Shown piece after piece: positions 1-13,402 of a stretch of 64,000 nt of DNA. Numbering within the stretch: position 1 is the first letter of the stretch; the number at the start of each line of letters is the position of its first letter. Source of the stretch: Periconia sp. R9002 (Eukaryota; Ascomycota; Dothideomycetes; Pleosporales; Periconiaceae); assembly GCA_023627715.1 (NCBI GenBank), contig JAMAHW010000037.1:186001-250000 (forward strand), given 5' to 3'. The position numbers and the translations under genes are program-made. The notes beneath the pieces were generated by a model. It was not told where the DNA came from, made no database searches, and saw only the letters and a program-made list of their open reading frames with translations.

Positions 1-102
1 GTCCTCTCCTCCGCCCTCCTCCTTCTCCCACCATCTGCTCCTGCGCCGCACCGCACCGCACCACACCGCACCACACCACACCACCCCCCAAATTCTGGGG
101 AA
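1..102 (+). other. 5' flank of the first gene, C-rich low complexity
   Basis: C-rich leader dominated by imperfect CCGCA/CCACA pentamer repeats directly before the ATG at 103. Probably 5' UTR or promoter-proximal sequence. The window begins inside it, so the true promoter is not seen. Confidence 0.5.
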
Positions 103-3100
103 ATGGTCGATACCGCAGATAGCAGCAAATCTGCCCACAAGCATCGCTGGCGAGCCAAGATCTTTTCCAAGGACGAAGATGCCCCACCCAAAGACCCCAA
201 GCCAAAGGCCCAACCCTCGTTCAAGCTCGACGACGATGTCAATGCCTTCCTCAAACCCTCCACCGAAAGAGCCCAAGCGCACAAAGACGCTGCCGCCTCC
301 GCTTTCCTACAAACCACAAACACTCCGCGCATCGACACCTCGGCTGCACAACGGTGGCCTTCTGCCAGCGACATTGTCAATAGTGGCATAGGCAAGAGCC
401 CTGGTATAGGCGGTCTGAGGACGGGTGCTGGCCGCAAGAAGGGGCTCACCGTGAGCTTCGTACGCACGCAACCCGATGTCATTGGTGAGGGAGGTGACGA
501 GTGTGAAGATCCCTCCATCGAAGTCTACAAGCGCAAAAAGTCCAACAGCCTGTCCGACGTTGACAAGGTTTCTTCTCAGACTCACCAGGATGACATTTCT
601 GTTGGTGCACGCACCTCTACGGGCCCTGAGAGCCTCAATCAAGACGCCGCAAAGAGAGGCGTCGTCACCAGAACACTCACTTCGGGTGGTGAAATGTCCC
701 CGCCTCTGCGCCAGAAGCTCGAAGTAGGCAACATCAACACACACATGCAGCCACCCGAGCCACCGGAGAGGGGCCTCGGTGCCATGGGTTTGGGTGAACG
801 TCCAAAACCTCTCTCAAGAGTTCCGACTGGGTTTGATATAAATGAGATAGAAACGCCTATTTCACAGCGACGCCCCAGCTTGGATTCTACCAGATCACAT
901 GAATCGGAAAACACATCTCCTATCGTGACAAGGAAAGTGCCTGATCTCCCGCCGACTAAGGAGGAGGAGGAGGACTTCGCCCCATCGGCCCTGAAACGTT
1001 CTCAGACGGGCTTCAGTACAATGGGACCCGACTCGGAAGAAGACGAACCGCCGCCATTGCCATCAGGCTTGGGTCGGATCCCTACCAATGAATGGGATGC
1101 TTCGCCAACCGAGGCGAAGTCGTTACTTGTAGAACAATATCTAAAGAGTGCGCCCAAAGATAGACTCATTCATAATATGCGAGCAGAAGAAGGCAAAGCG
1201 TTGCACGAGGCAGCGCTGCATAGGCGGGACTCTGATTCAAGTAGTGCCTCGCTTCAAGCCAGTTCCGTGCATTCAAATGCTTTCCAGGTTGGCACTCCGC
1301 CATCGTCCGTCAACACGTTGGCGGCTGGAAAGACGCCGCCCAGGCTTGTGTCGCGTGAGCCGTCTTATCAAACGGTCGGCTCGCCGAAAGAACAGTACAA
1401 TCCGTTGCAAAGTGCCCTGGAAGCAGAAGATCCACATCGTTCAAGAGCCCGAGCACCCTCCTCCCCCGCTCGGAGCCCTATGCCACCGGGCACAAATCCT
1501 CTCGACACAGATGCTCGTCCGCCGTCGGCTGGATCCTCTGCGTATTCTTCCCTCACCTCGGCCGCTTCTGCTTCGCGAAAAATGGCGCAGTTTAATGCTC
1601 CACCAGAACCTTCCTCTACCACCACTACTGGCTCTGTTCATTCAGAAAGGCAGCCCTTTTCCGCCATTAGCCAAACTTCTATCGTCTCCACCCCTACACA
1701 GTACGAGAGAGCTACACCTATAACGTCTCCCCCAACAGATCGCCAACCGCAGGGCCAGCCGCCGCCAATGCCACCTCCCCATAGTCAAAATCCCGTATCA
1801 GTTCCAACCCCTCAGAGTAATGCTGCTCCAGCCAAGCCTGCAGGGATGCTTGCTCGCTCGGACACGAAAATGCAAGGCAATGTTGCGTACAAGGATTTCG
1901 CTGCGCGAATCGAGCATATGCGGGGTGTTTTCGAGCTAACGGCCCAACTAAACGGTCAGATAAATAGTCACTCACCAATGGAGTGGGTTCGTGTAGCGAT
2001 TTGGTGGTTTCTCAAGGGTCGATCTGGAATGGAAACGCAGATTCGGAGCCGTCCGAAAACAGCAGAGCCCCAACCGGAACGACTCACTCAACCGCACGTT
2101 GACCTCGCCAAAGCCTGGTGGGTTCTGAACCAAGTTCTGCATGAACATCCAAGTCTAGAGAGATATTCTGGAGAATCAACAGAAATGCAGGCAAGATCTG
2201 CGCGAGAAGCAGGGGACAACTCGAGTGCGGATGTGTATGAGGCACGTGATGCCATCATCGCTTCTATGAAGCTCCTGATGGGATCCATGCAAAGAAATCA
2301 AAGTATGCCTCCCACCCAGGCTCTTCTCCAGGGACAGTTGCATCAAGATTTATGGGAAATATATCCAAGGTTCGCGCCAGACGTAGCCAGCGTGTTAGCA
2401 GGCACAGCTGGAAAGTCGGTTCTCGCCAGCGGGCCACAGCAGCCCAATGCAGCCGTGTACATTCCCATCTCGGACACCAAAGCCGATTTCACTTATTTTA
2501 GGATGTTCGTCAATGCATCCGTATCGACAGATGACCCCAACAACGACCGCCAACCACTTCCCGCTGTTATCACGGTGCTCCGGTCGCGAGAAGATTTTAA
2601 AGTCAAGATTAACATTTGCAGCCAGAATGAGCTCATTAATTTGACAGTCGGGCCCAATCCAGATGTAGGCCCCACATGGAGGGATGTACATTGGAGATCT
2701 AAAGGCCAAGGATTCAGCGTCCAGCTGCGCCACGGCTATATTCTCAACGTTGAAACAGCTGAAGCAGACTTCCGTACACTTTGGAACATTGTAAACCACA
2801 CCAATCAGGTTGAATCGAATATTCGCGAACGAGGAGACGAACGCCTTACCAGTAAGATTCATCTGCGCGAAGCCGCTTATAAGGATCCGGCCAATCCTAG
2901 TGCATTCCCCCCAGACCGGGTAAGACCGTGCAAGTTGTATGTGTTTGAGAAATTCGACGTGAGCAGCGAAGGCACAGGCAAACGAAAACTCCATCGCGGC
3001 TATCGAGTGGTACTGGTCACACATCCCACGAACAAGACAGTGAGCTACGCAAGCCACGAATTCGGAATCAGACCGGACCCTTTGAACTTCTCTTACGGAA

Positions 3101-4381
3101 CAGAACCCGATCAAGCCCCGTCCATGGCTTTTCGAATCCGGGAAGAAATGCCAGACAATAAGTCAAAGTTTTGTAACATGCACTTGGTCTTCAATGATCC
3201 CAAGGAGAGGAACCACATCTTTGGCCTTCTCACGTCCATGAATATCGGTACAGGTGAAATGGTCTTTGCCCAGGTGCCCCTCAAAAGTTATAGCATTGAG
3301 AGTGCAGATGTCGCAGAGGGCTTCAGTCAGGGTTGGAAAGAAGTGCTCAAGAAGTTGAAATGGGTGGAAGCCAAGACTTATAACCAAGATCCAGAGGCGG
3401 CTGGCTTGGAATCTGCACCCACCGTCATGAGTGAAAGTCTCAGGATATTGTGCCGTCACAGCGCTGGCGTCATTTCCGACCGAATGAATCTTGGTAAGTA
3501 AAAAGTGAATGTGAGGTGGTGTATTGCTAACAATGGTTTAGATACTGGAGAGTTGCTCGTGCGCCTTCCTATCGATGGTTCCCCTGAGCTCACTCTTCTT
3601 CGCAACCCCCAACAAGACATGGCTGCAGCTATAGACTTTACTCGCTCGGAACCGGAAGTGCCGCAAGCATTGGCAGAGATGCTGCAGACATTGATGAGGA
3701 CGTCCACTATCAGAAGGTTGACGTTCAACTCTTTCCAAGACTTGCATACATTCCAATTTGCTGTGACAGGCTTCAATGTCATATTTGATGGGTAAGTAAA
3801 TCACCTGTTGTGCCGCTGTGAGTTTGTCCTAGAGATGCTGACCCCGCTAGCATCGCCTCTACTTTTTCCATTTCGCGCCGACGCATGGTAGTCCCTATCT
3901 ACAAACAGTGGACTGCAAACCAAATTCGCATACAGATCGTAGAACAGGACAATATCATCCAGCTTCTTGCATTTTTCGAAAATTTCTCACACGCCGATGC
4001 GATGAATTTCCAGCTACGGGTCACCGATACTTACGAAAAATCGGACAAGGGCGGCAAACCTTCGCTCAGGATGGTGGATTGTAAGTTTGCTCTTCCGGTG
4101 GAAGAGCGCAAAGGTGAAGGGAAAATGGGCAAAGAAGAGGGTAGATTGACGGGATGGGCCGGCACGAAGCGGAGGTTTGTCTGTTTGGATCAGATTGAGT
4201 ATCCTGGCGAGCATGATGATGTGCTTATTGGATTTGATTCCGTAGAGAGTGAGTCTTTGCTATGCCACCCCAACCATGCATCATCATCGTACTGACCTTG
4301 ATTGCAGCACGTGATCGATTCGCCGAGGCACTTCCGTCTGCCACGACCAAGCAGAAATTCTCCATCCGAAGGAAGATCTGA
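103..4381 (+). CDS. Large conserved fungal protein of unknown function (1370 aa)
   Basis: Four exons join in frame: 103-3493, 3542-3791, 3851-4248 and 4308-4381, separated by GT-AG introns of 48, 59 and 59 nt. The predicted protein is 1370 aa. Residues 1 to about 590 are low complexity, rich in Ser, Pro, Thr and Glu, and look disordered. From about residue 600 to the end the composition is that of a folded protein, starting near the motif KDFAARIEHMRGVFELTAQL and ending in a basic tail (KFSIRRKI). No catalytic motif, membrane segment or signal peptide is visible. The folded part includes Trp-rich and beta-strand-like stretches that could form PH-like modules, but this is only an impression. 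I do not recognise the family beyond 'conserved hypothetical in filamentous ascomycetes'. The neighbouring FRS2 gene is convergent. The gene model is firm; the function is unknown. Confidence 0.85.
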
Positions 4382-4746
4382 TTGCATTTTCTTCGTCCCC
4401 CTTTCCACGAGAAGGCAAAAAAAGGGAAAAGCCAAATGCTTTATTCCTCGCAAATACGTTTGATTTCATGCATGTTGGTTGTATGGGCGGACGATGGACC
4501 ACGACTGTTTTGTTATTGCACAGGGAACAGAATACACTAGGACGGCATTTTACACACATGCATTGCTTGTCATATGGATGATGCGGGTGTTTTTGGAGGG
4601 AGTTTTTTCTTTCTTTCTTTTCATCACTTCGCATGTTTCTTGTTTTTTTCTCTCTCCCCTTTCTCTTTGTAAACCCTTTTGTCATTTGGACAGCTATATA
4701 CCCCCCAGTCTCTTCCCTACTTATCTTAGGTCCTAGCCAAATTCAA

Positions 4747-4771
4747 AGACAGACAGACAGACAGACAGACA
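4747..4771. repeat. (AGAC)6 microsatellite
   Basis: About six uninterrupted tetranucleotide units in the 3' flank of the first gene. Confidence 0.85.
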
Positions 4772-5070
4772 AGCAAATAAAGAAACTACACATATGAAAA
4801 ACCCAAACTTTACCCTCATTCGTACAATATTACCCGCCTGCAGATGTCTATACCTAGTTTTAGTTCCTGCGAAGAAAGTTTGAAATGAGACGGCTTCCTC
4901 GCGCTCTTAAGTCGGCCAGACGAGACCTCACCACCACCCATCCGTATCTATTTTAAGTAATCTACGCACGCACAGATACCGACATCTTAAACTCTATCAA
5001 AAAAAACATCGAACAACACGACATAATGAAATGGTAAAACAAATTTGACGCGGGTGGATGGGTACGTACA

Positions 5071-5094
5071 AGAGAGAGAGAGAGAGAGAGAGAG
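5071..5094. repeat. (AG)12 microsatellite
   Basis: Twelve AG units in the 3' flank of the phenylalanyl-tRNA synthetase gene. Confidence 0.85.
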
Positions 5095-5343
5095 GTGGAG
5101 ATTCACAAGGTAAGGTATTTGAAGGTAAAAGGGAAAATTGTCGTTTTGTTTTGTAGACATTTTCACACATGGTTTTTTTCATTTTTCATCATGGTCCTCG
5201 TTCGGCTAGGTAGGTAGTCAGCCAAATCATACATAACACCCACACACATTCATTCGTTCCCATCTCCCAACACCATTTCTTAACTCTAGCCTCCGTCTTT
5301 TTTTCTCCCTCTCGCAATCACCATCTCCACACACACACCCAAC

Positions 5344-7116
5344 CTAATCCTTCTCGAGCCGCACAGCCGGTTGCTCCTTGATCCAGCTCAGATCGACCTT
5401 GTGCCCCAGCAGCTCGCGGATGTTGTTGACGCCGTACTTCATCATGGTGGGGCGTTCGAGGGACAAGCCGAAGCCGTACACGCGCATGTCCTTGGGCAGA
5501 CCCATGGGCTCCAGCATCTCCGGGCGGAACATGCCCGAGTTGCCGATTTCGATCCAGCGCTTGAGACCTGTTGTAAATCACCTAGTGTCAGTACGTACGT
5601 TGCATCATAGAGAGGGAGGGGGGAGGAGGTGCATGAGGTGATTGGGGGGAAAAGCAGACCTTTGTGATAACCGAAAATCTCCATCGAAGGCTCGGTGTAA
5701 GGGTTGTAAGCGGGTTTGAAGCGCAGACCTTCGATGCCCATGTTGGCGAAGAAGTCTTCTAGGAAGCGCATCAGGCCGCCGAGCGTGAGGCCAAAGTCGG
5801 CAATGACGCCTTCGATTTGGTGGAACTCGGCCAGATGGGTGGCGTCGACCGTCTCGTTCCTGAAGACGCGGTCGATGGAGAAGTACCGTGCCGGGCGCGG
5901 GTCTTCCGCAAGGCGATGCAGCACCCATGTGGATACCGCTGTGGTGTGTGTGCGCAGCACGAGGCGAAGACACTCGTCTTCGGACCAGGGGTAGCGGTAT
6001 CCAATGGAGCCAAAGGCACCCTTTTGATGCACGTCTTGGATGTTCTGCCAGTACTTCTCGAAGTCGCGGGGCTTGATTTGACGTTTCTCGGATTCCGGGG
6101 TCGCGAAGAGCTTTCTTGATCCGGCTTCCATGGCGTCCATGGTCGCTTCGTGCGCGGGATCCGGACGCGGTTTATCTGCCTTGGGAGGATCCGAGATGAA
6201 GAAGGTGTCTTGAACATCACGGGCAGGATGTTGCTGGGGGACGAAGAGAGCATCGAAGTTCCAGAATCCCGAGTCGACGTAGTGACCAGTGGGCATCTCG
6301 ACGAAGCCCTGCGAGAAGAACATGTTCCTGAATTCCTGCCGCACCTTATTCAACGGGTGTAGACTGCCAGCGTCCTGATTCGCACCGAGTGCATTGAAAT
6401 TGTATGGTTTGAAATTCGCCGTTTCCCATGATCCACTCGTCAGCATCTCTGCTGTTAGATCCGTGACCTCGACGGGTATCTCTTTTGCATATTTCGGGCC
6501 CTTGGTGACTGTGTAATGTATGACCTTGGACAAGGTAACTAACTTCCTCTTTTTGAGGTCGTTGAGCGTCTTGGAGTCCGACAGCGACTTTGTTTCTTGT
6601 ATGCCTTTGAGAAGATCTCTTGTGGTATCCTGTACTGTGTCCGCGACCAAGACGAGCGAATCGCCATCTTTCTTGACCCATTTATTCTTGAAGGCATTGC
6701 CCTGACCGACTTTCGCAGATTCGCTGCCAACAACGTTCTGTACGTGCAATCGTCAGTATGCGCCCTTCCCTGTTCCCTAGGTGTGAGCTTTTACGCACCG
6801 CCAACTCCTTTATAGGCACCTTGCCCGCATCCTTGACTGCCTTCCACACCTTGTACTCATGCGACCCATTTGCAACGATTGCTTCGGCCTCCTTTGATAA
6901 AAGCACCTGTTCCGAATCATTCGTTTTGTACTCAACCATGGATCGACTGGCGAGCCGGTCCAATGCTGCTTTGATCACAGCTTGTGATATGGCGGGGAAG
7001 TCTTCTGAGGTTTGGAGGGGCTCTTTTTGGTCGAGGAGATCGAGGACTTCCTGGGGAACATTGTGCTCTTTACTTTCGAGAGGAACGGGGACGGGGCCCC
7101 TTGTACCGCCAGCCAT
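5344..7116 (-). CDS. FRS2: Cytosolic phenylalanyl-tRNA synthetase, alpha subunit
   Basis: Charges tRNA-Phe with phenylalanine as an alpha2-beta2 complex in the cytosol; this is the catalytic alpha chain. Three exons on the minus strand (7116-6799, 6737-5660, 5567-5344) give 539 aa; budding-yeast Frs2 is about 500 aa. Class II motifs are present: motif 2 as [19 protein letters not shown] and motif 3 in the last exon as [18 protein letters not shown]. The first ~110 residues match the N-terminal DNA/tRNA-binding-like region typical of the eukaryotic alpha chain. Introns are 61 and 92 nt, and both splice in frame (A|NVVG and K-G|LKRW). The gene is convergent with the upstream large protein and in tandem with the DUF3405 gene. 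The family assignment is secure. Confidence 0.96.
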
Positions 7117-7997
7117 GATTGAATGTATTTAGAAAAGAAACGTGAGGGGAATGCGCAGGTGAACAAGTTGTGATGCGGTGGGATGACTCCCACTTGCTAA
7201 ATCTCGGAATTATCACCTTGACTTCGCCGACGCCAAGACTTCGATACTCCATGTTCTCTCTGAGAGACTTTGAGTACAACCAAAACATTTCATGCACACG
7301 GGGAAACACTGCAAGTTTGTAACCATATCTAGCTGTTTGTGATTGTAAAAGGTATCTATATTATTCCGCACTCGAAAGTGCCTAGCCTCATAATCTACAA
7401 CCAGTGACAGCGATAGTAGGACACCGCACACCTCACCATCATTTTCACATAATCGCCGTGGCGCCGTGACAGGGCTTCTGTCGTGGGAATACCACCGCCC
7501 GTTTGACAACTCCTACGTTTCCAGAAACCATGGAGCCTTGCTCCTTCGCTCAACCGAACCAATGTATTGCGCCTCCCTGCAACCGCTGTTTTCCAAAGGA
7601 GTGGGCATGCCATGATGGCTAATTACATCTTCCCATCGACTTTTTATTCCTTGCATGATCGGAGAAAATAAAAGGTATACGCTAATAGCAACTCAAAACA
7701 GAGTATAACAAACAAAAAGAAAAACGGGAGTGACAGAAGAAAAGGTGATCCAGAATGTACAATGCCAAACAATGACTGACTCAACACATGTCGCCTTGCA
7801 AACGCCCGAACGCCGCCCGATGATGCGTAAGAATGACTGACGAAAGCGTGTGAAGGAACAGAAGGAACGCTGCGCAAACCCAGGTCGCAAGGCCTGTATA
7901 GATATGCGGCCACAACACGTCTATGAAGCGGCGCAACAGCGTTTTGAAAGAAAGCATGCTAGGATTAAAGTGGTGCGCACAGAAGATAGTAAGTTGC
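7117..7997. other. Intergenic: FRS2 promoter side and 3' flank of the DUF3405 gene
   Basis: Contains the upstream region of FRS2 (which reads leftward from 7116) and the 3' side of the next gene. Short frames on both strands lack family signal. A hydrophobic frame at about 7786-7960 could be an alternative last exon of the DUF3405 gene (see that entry). No repeats stand out. Confidence 0.5.
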
Positions 7998-10212
7998 TCA
8001 CGTAGCAAGGTTTTCGTGCTTGATGGGGTGGAAGAGGATCGGCCGTAGACACATGCGACCGGTACCGTTCTCTTCCTCGGCAGGGCCTCCTTGGCTGTAT
8101 TCGCGCCCACCGAGCCATCGTCGCCACAGCTCCGACGAGAATCCAGCATTGAAGTAAAAGCTGTTGCCGAGCTGGTTGTGTTCTCCCCAGCCAAAGACAC
8201 TGTCGGTAGGCGCAGGGGGGTGGTTGAATACTCCGTCAATGGCTTCCAGCGGCCAGTTGTGATCAAAATACACGGCGTGAGGAGCGTAGACGGCTTTCAG
8301 ACCGTGGTGGAAGGCAACTGTCGAGGGCCACATCTCTGGGAACATGTGGTGCTTCATGAGGTAGGTTTCGCGGTGCATAAGATCCAACAGGCGCTTCGAC
8401 AGACGCGACACGGTGATGATGGCACAACGTCGCGGGGGTTCGGGCAACTCGAGGTCATAACCAGAGACATCATCGCGGAATACCCAGTTCGTCTTGGCCG
8501 GGTCGAAGATGGGGTTGAAAGTGATGATATCCGCATCTTCGCCGACACCCCATTCGTAATCATCGGCAAGGTACGTGCGAGGCGGGGTCGTTTCGGGAGG
8601 GCTGGCTAGCATGCCCGTGTTCTCGAATTTGGGCGGACCCCAGACGGGCTTCTCGTCGCTGTTGTACATTTCCTCCTCAACCATCTCGGTGAAGTTCTTC
8701 CACGAGCCGTGGAGCGCGGGAATGTAATAGCGCGAGGCGCGCTCCCACATGCCTTTGCGAGGCTGGTTCTTGGCCCACTCGCCGATCTTGTCGTTGAACT
8801 CGTAGTAATGGCCGCTGAGGCGGAGATCCATCTCCCAGTTCCAGTAGAAGTCGTACTCCGGGTGCACTTGAGAGAACCATTGCATGGCAAAGTGGGCGCT
8901 GCGGTAGACGGAGTGAACCGGGGCTTTAGCGTGGTTGTAAACGTTATTAGGGAACGGTTCAGGGTAGTACATCCTCATCTGCTGTTCAGACCATAGCGTT
9001 GCCATGCCCCAGAATTCTTTGGGAAGGTTGTCCTCGATGGTCTTCTGGTACATGTCCTCAGAGGACCAGATGGGAATGCTGTCATCCTTTACATGGAGCA
9101 GGAAGTGTACATCATACTCTCCTCCGGACTTGAGAGACAACTCATTGATCATGGCACGAATCGTCAGAATCTGCTGGTCGCTGTACTTGTATCCAGTCCA
9201 GGTGCGAAGAACATATGCGTGGCGCTTGATCTTCTGCTTGGGGGGTTGCTGCTCTTCATCGCCCTTGTTGGTTTCGTTCTTCTCAAAGAAACGAATCTGG
9301 TTCTTGGCCAAGCATCGCTTCTGAGCTTTCCCCCAGTTGACTTCCCGGTAGTCAATCTTCTTCTCGTTCCTCCACATCAACTCCGAACCAGCCTTTTCGA
9401 ACTTGGTACCCAAGTCGAAGCCACCCTGATCACGCGAGTAAGAGTAGCCGTAAGGGCCGAAGCGTCCAAAACGATCGAAGCAGACCTTTTCGTTCATGCC
9501 AAGCTCTTCGTATGAACCAAAGAAAGGCTTCGACTGGTTTTGCGGGATACCCGGGTAGGCATAGATATCAGGGAGATCGATCTTCTCCTCCTCGTCCAAG
9601 TAGCACGTCTTGACGGGTTCGAACTTCTTAAGGTATTGTTCGGAGGAGTAGTCAGGGTAAGGATTGAAGGGCACCGGGTCCATGGGAGGCTCCTTGTTTT
9701 CCTTGGACATGGGTGGCCACTTCTGCTTGATGTTGTCGGCGGGGTTCTGGCTCTGGGAGTACGTGACATAGTCTTGTTCCGATACCCAGTCGCTGTGTGG
9801 AACAAGGGTCCGAACACCTCCAAACATACCCTTGAGTCTGGGCTGGTCAGCAAAAGTCGTGCCATGAAAAGACCTGTTGGAACAAAAGGGCTTACCGAGG
9901 ATAGTGCTCCCAGTGGTAGAGTTTCCGGCTGTCGGCCTTTCGCTGGGGATCATGCCACTTGCGTCTCTTGTAAATGCCCGTAGCCAGCATGGACACCAAC
10001 ATGACGGCGGCGACGGCGAGCATCACCAGGCGAGCGAAGGACATGCGTGGACGCTGCAGGCGCTGCGCCCAGACCGGGCTACGATAGTTTTTGGACCACG
10101 AACCCATCCTGATGGGGGAGGAACTCTGGCTGTCGCCGCCGGGCAGCTTCTCGTAGTTGAAGCGTGTCTTGATGAACATCTTGGGGGTCTTGAGATTAAA
10201 TCGAGATGACAT
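7998..10212 (-). CDS. DUF3405 family type II membrane protein, Golgi glycosyltransferase-like
   Basis: Two exons (10212-9896 and 9837-7998, intron 58 nt) encode 718 aa. Residues 61-80 form one membrane anchor after a basic cytosolic N-terminus, the layout of a type II Golgi enzyme. The rest matches the fungal DUF3405 family, with the typical Trp-rich, acid-rich core (for example DFYWNWEMDLRLSGHYYEF, where WEMDLR resembles a metal-binding DxD region) and a C-terminal WGEHNQLGNSFYFNAGFS block. The family is thought to act in surface polysaccharide or glycoprotein assembly, but no reaction is established. The stop codon TGA at 7998-8000 overlaps a possible donor (ACGTGAGC). Splicing there to an acceptor near 7961 would add a hydrophobic tail of about 60 residues ending near 7786; I prefer the unspliced stop. 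Confidence 0.88.
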
Positions 10213-13200
10213 GATGGCAGATGGCTGTTGCGGGATGGACCTGTGTATGCGTGTGGTCTAGTACTGCATCTGCGGCGAGGAGACGATGAAGGACGAGGCA
10301 AGTGAAGGAATCGCGCTGTCGGTGGTGGTGAAGAGGGAGTAGGAGGACGGGTGAGGCTGAGGGAGGCGGATTAGGTGAGTAAGGAGGCCGGCCTGTCCCA
10401 GAGCGCAGGAGATGGATAGGGCAGAGAAGGTAGGAGGAAAAGAAAGAGGATGCGAATTGAGCACAAACTGTTTCTGAGGAGGGGGAAGGGTGTGGAGTGT
10501 AACGAGCGACAGCGGGTCCGAACACAGGACGAAGCAGAGATGGATGGTGAGCAGAGGCACGATTGCCGCGAGTTGAAGAAGACTGGACTGGAGGGAGGGA
10601 TGGGGCAGGACCACAGCGAGCGCGCGCGGCGGATGGGATAAGGGTGCGGCCGAGGAGGGACTAGCGCGGCTGCCGAGAGACACTAACAATCTAAAGGTGC
10701 CCCGATTTTTTGCTCGCAGCCAAGCGATGGCTAGACACCAAGGGAAATCAACGGGGGGGTTGGAGTTGGAGAGAGCAGGAAAAAGGACCGGGAGGGTTCC
10801 TTGATGCCATTCACTTTCTTTCTACTTGGTTAGGTTGCTGCATTGATTATTGACTCTGTCTCCATTCTTGTCACTATCTACAGTCAGGTAGGGGAATGCT
10901 GCCGTTGCCCATGGCAGTCACTATCATTCGTGTCGGGACGGCGGCAGCGTGCATCGAGCCTTATCTCACGGCCAATGAAGGCATGCACTCACTGCACCGT
11001 CCCTAACAAAAGTCGATACAGGCATTCCCGTCAGCATCGCTCGGGACCAAAGAGGACTATTAGCGAAGAATAGGGAGCCAAAACGATGGCAATCAAACCA
11101 GAAACAGTCAAGTCCGTTGGCCTTTGGAGTGTCCGCGAGACCGCCACCCGCCCGCACGGCTGGACGGGGCCAGGGCAGGTGTCAATACCGTCGTAATAAG
11201 CAGCCCCCAGCTTCAGTCCACCCACGCTCAACCGCCTCAACAATTTTTCTTTCCCCTTTCCCCTCTCTCCACATCTTTTCCTAGTGTTACTATAAACTCG
11301 ATACTTGGTCACATGGATGGATTGTCTTTTTTCACACTGCGGCGTGGTTTCGGTGCCGTGACCTGACCTAGCCTAACCTAACGTCTGTTTCCGTCGACAG
11401 AGTCCAAGCAGCTTACGACGACTGGGGGCACGTCTACGACCCTTGCAGCCATTCTCCTGAGCTCCTGCCGTTCGCATTGCGCTATCCACGGCCGTATTGA
11501 AATGCCTCCCTGCCATTGGGCCGCGCCGCTTACCTGAGCCCAAGAGGTTGGAGCACGTCTGGAAAGGAGCCCTCTGAGTGGCAAAGGTCAAATTACCTGG
11601 GCCCAGCGGCCAATCACGAACGGCTGGCTTCTAGAATCGATAATTGCAGACAATACATGGGCTGCAGCGTGCATTGCATTTTGCAGCTCCGCTCCGTGCA
11701 CTAAAAATAATGCTACCTACTACAAACATCCATCCACGTTGCACCTTGATCAAGGTCTGTTCTTTATGGAATCACTGATTTGGGAAATTGTGCCATCGGC
11801 ATTACAGTTGTCCCTTTCTTTGACTATGCCTCGGTCTCTCTGCATTTTTCTCCCCCCCCCCCCAAACTAGCTTACATAGTAACATCCACAACCGGATAAT
11901 AATTGGGCAGAATACATGGCAAATCAAGCCTCGCTCCCGCTGTCCGCCAGCCTTCTACTTGGTACATTAGTCCATGCCGCTGGAGCTTGCCTTGAAACAG
12001 CCCCATTGCGCTCCCTTTTCACGAGCCGCATATCATCATCAAATCCATGGTGAGAGCGCTGTCAGAAGAACATGTTCAATTTCCCCACACCCATGACGTC
12101 TTGTTCCGCCAAACTCCACTACAAGAGCAGGACTGTTCCAGAGGCTACCCGCAGTCCCCATGAGCAATAGTCCGCCCGCTGCATGTGCGGCAGAACCCCA
12201 GCAGCAATCTTGCTTCACGCGTCGCACTCTTCCTTGGAAAACTAACAACCGTCGCTTTTGTTTCTGCCCTGTATCCACTCCACACCCCATCACGTCGACG
12301 TGGAATCACTTTCCATGATTTCTCTTTCGCTGCGACACCTCCGCTACAAGTCGTCGTCAGCTGCGCTAAAACGTCACTCAACAAGACCCGCCGGTGTTTC
12401 GCCATACTACCGGCTGCACGTTCCACTGCTACAGGTTCCGTTTCTTTGGAATACCTTTACCAGGTGTCCAAAATGCCAAGACAACTGGCGTAGATGGCAG
12501 CCGCAAAAAAGCCAGCCGGAGGCTTCCACGTACTAATCGTGGACGTGGACCTTCGTATAAACTTATGTACTGTACTTGTAGCCTCTTCCCTCGGGTTTCC
12601 CGTCGACGGTGTGGTCCACGGAAAGTTGGCCTGCCAATCCATCCATCGGTGGACAGGTTTCGGCAAGAGCGGATCCCCGATGCCATATCGCGATAACACA
12701 ATCGATTGCTTCCCGGACCCACCTTCCTTCACAGTCTGACAAGATCCATTCCTTCAAATTGTGATCTGTAGTCGTCGTCATCCAATTCTGGAGATGCACA
12801 TCAGCAGAGCGCATCCCCTAGACAACCACCCGGACTGCATGTCGTACAACAGTGGCTGTAGGTGTTGCTCTGAAACGCTGACGCTGGGGATCGAGCAGGT
12901 CTGCATCTGCTCAGTGTTAGTGTAACACTAGGACTTTCAGCTCCCATGGAGTAACTGTACCAGCTTTGCTATGCATGGCTTGTTAACGTAACCAGAAACT
13001 AACAACCAGTTAACTCTTCAACTGTAGGATCGTCATCGATGGACAACCATTCGAGGTCTCAGAAAACGGTGCCTGTTTCGCGTCTTCTCACACTACGTTA
13101 GATCAACATTGTAGATCACCATGCTCGCCGTTTGGTCGTCCATGGGCGATCACCAAATCATGCCAGACGTACTTCTTCCTACTGTGACTCGGTAATCCTG

Positions 13201-13402
13201 CTTTCATCGACGTTCAATCGATACATGCACTCGCATCTCTTGGCAAATCCTTAAACAAAAACCCCCGACCCAAAAAATTCCTTCCCCCCACACATTCCTA
13301 GTCCAATCCACACAAAACGCCGAAGCAAAAAAAAAACTTCTTCAAGCTAAAAAACCACGCATACCCTTCACCCATAAGGCCCACAACCGAACGAAAAAAA
13401 TT
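10213..13402. other. 3.2 kb gene-poor region upstream of the DUF3405 gene
   Basis: No convincing gene. The short open frames overlap on both strands, lack family motifs and do not join by splice sites. The first ~500 bp are G/A-rich on the plus strand, probably the promoter and 5' UTR of the DUF3405 gene. A run of ten C lies at about 11852. A long non-coding RNA cannot be excluded. Confidence 0.45.

Larger units (their letters stand above)
4382..5343. other. Convergent 3' intergenic region with simple repeats
   Basis: Lies between two convergent genes, so it should hold both 3' UTRs. It contains T-rich tracts, an AGAC tetranucleotide array at about 4747-4771, an AG dinucleotide array at about 5071-5094, and CACA-rich sequence just beyond the FRS2 stop. 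No coding potential was recognised. Confidence 0.6.

Noticed and set aside
12457..12739. Overlapping open frames on both strands in the gene-poor region
   Set aside because: No family resemblance, no splice partners, and equal openness on both strands suggests chance in GC-richer sequence.
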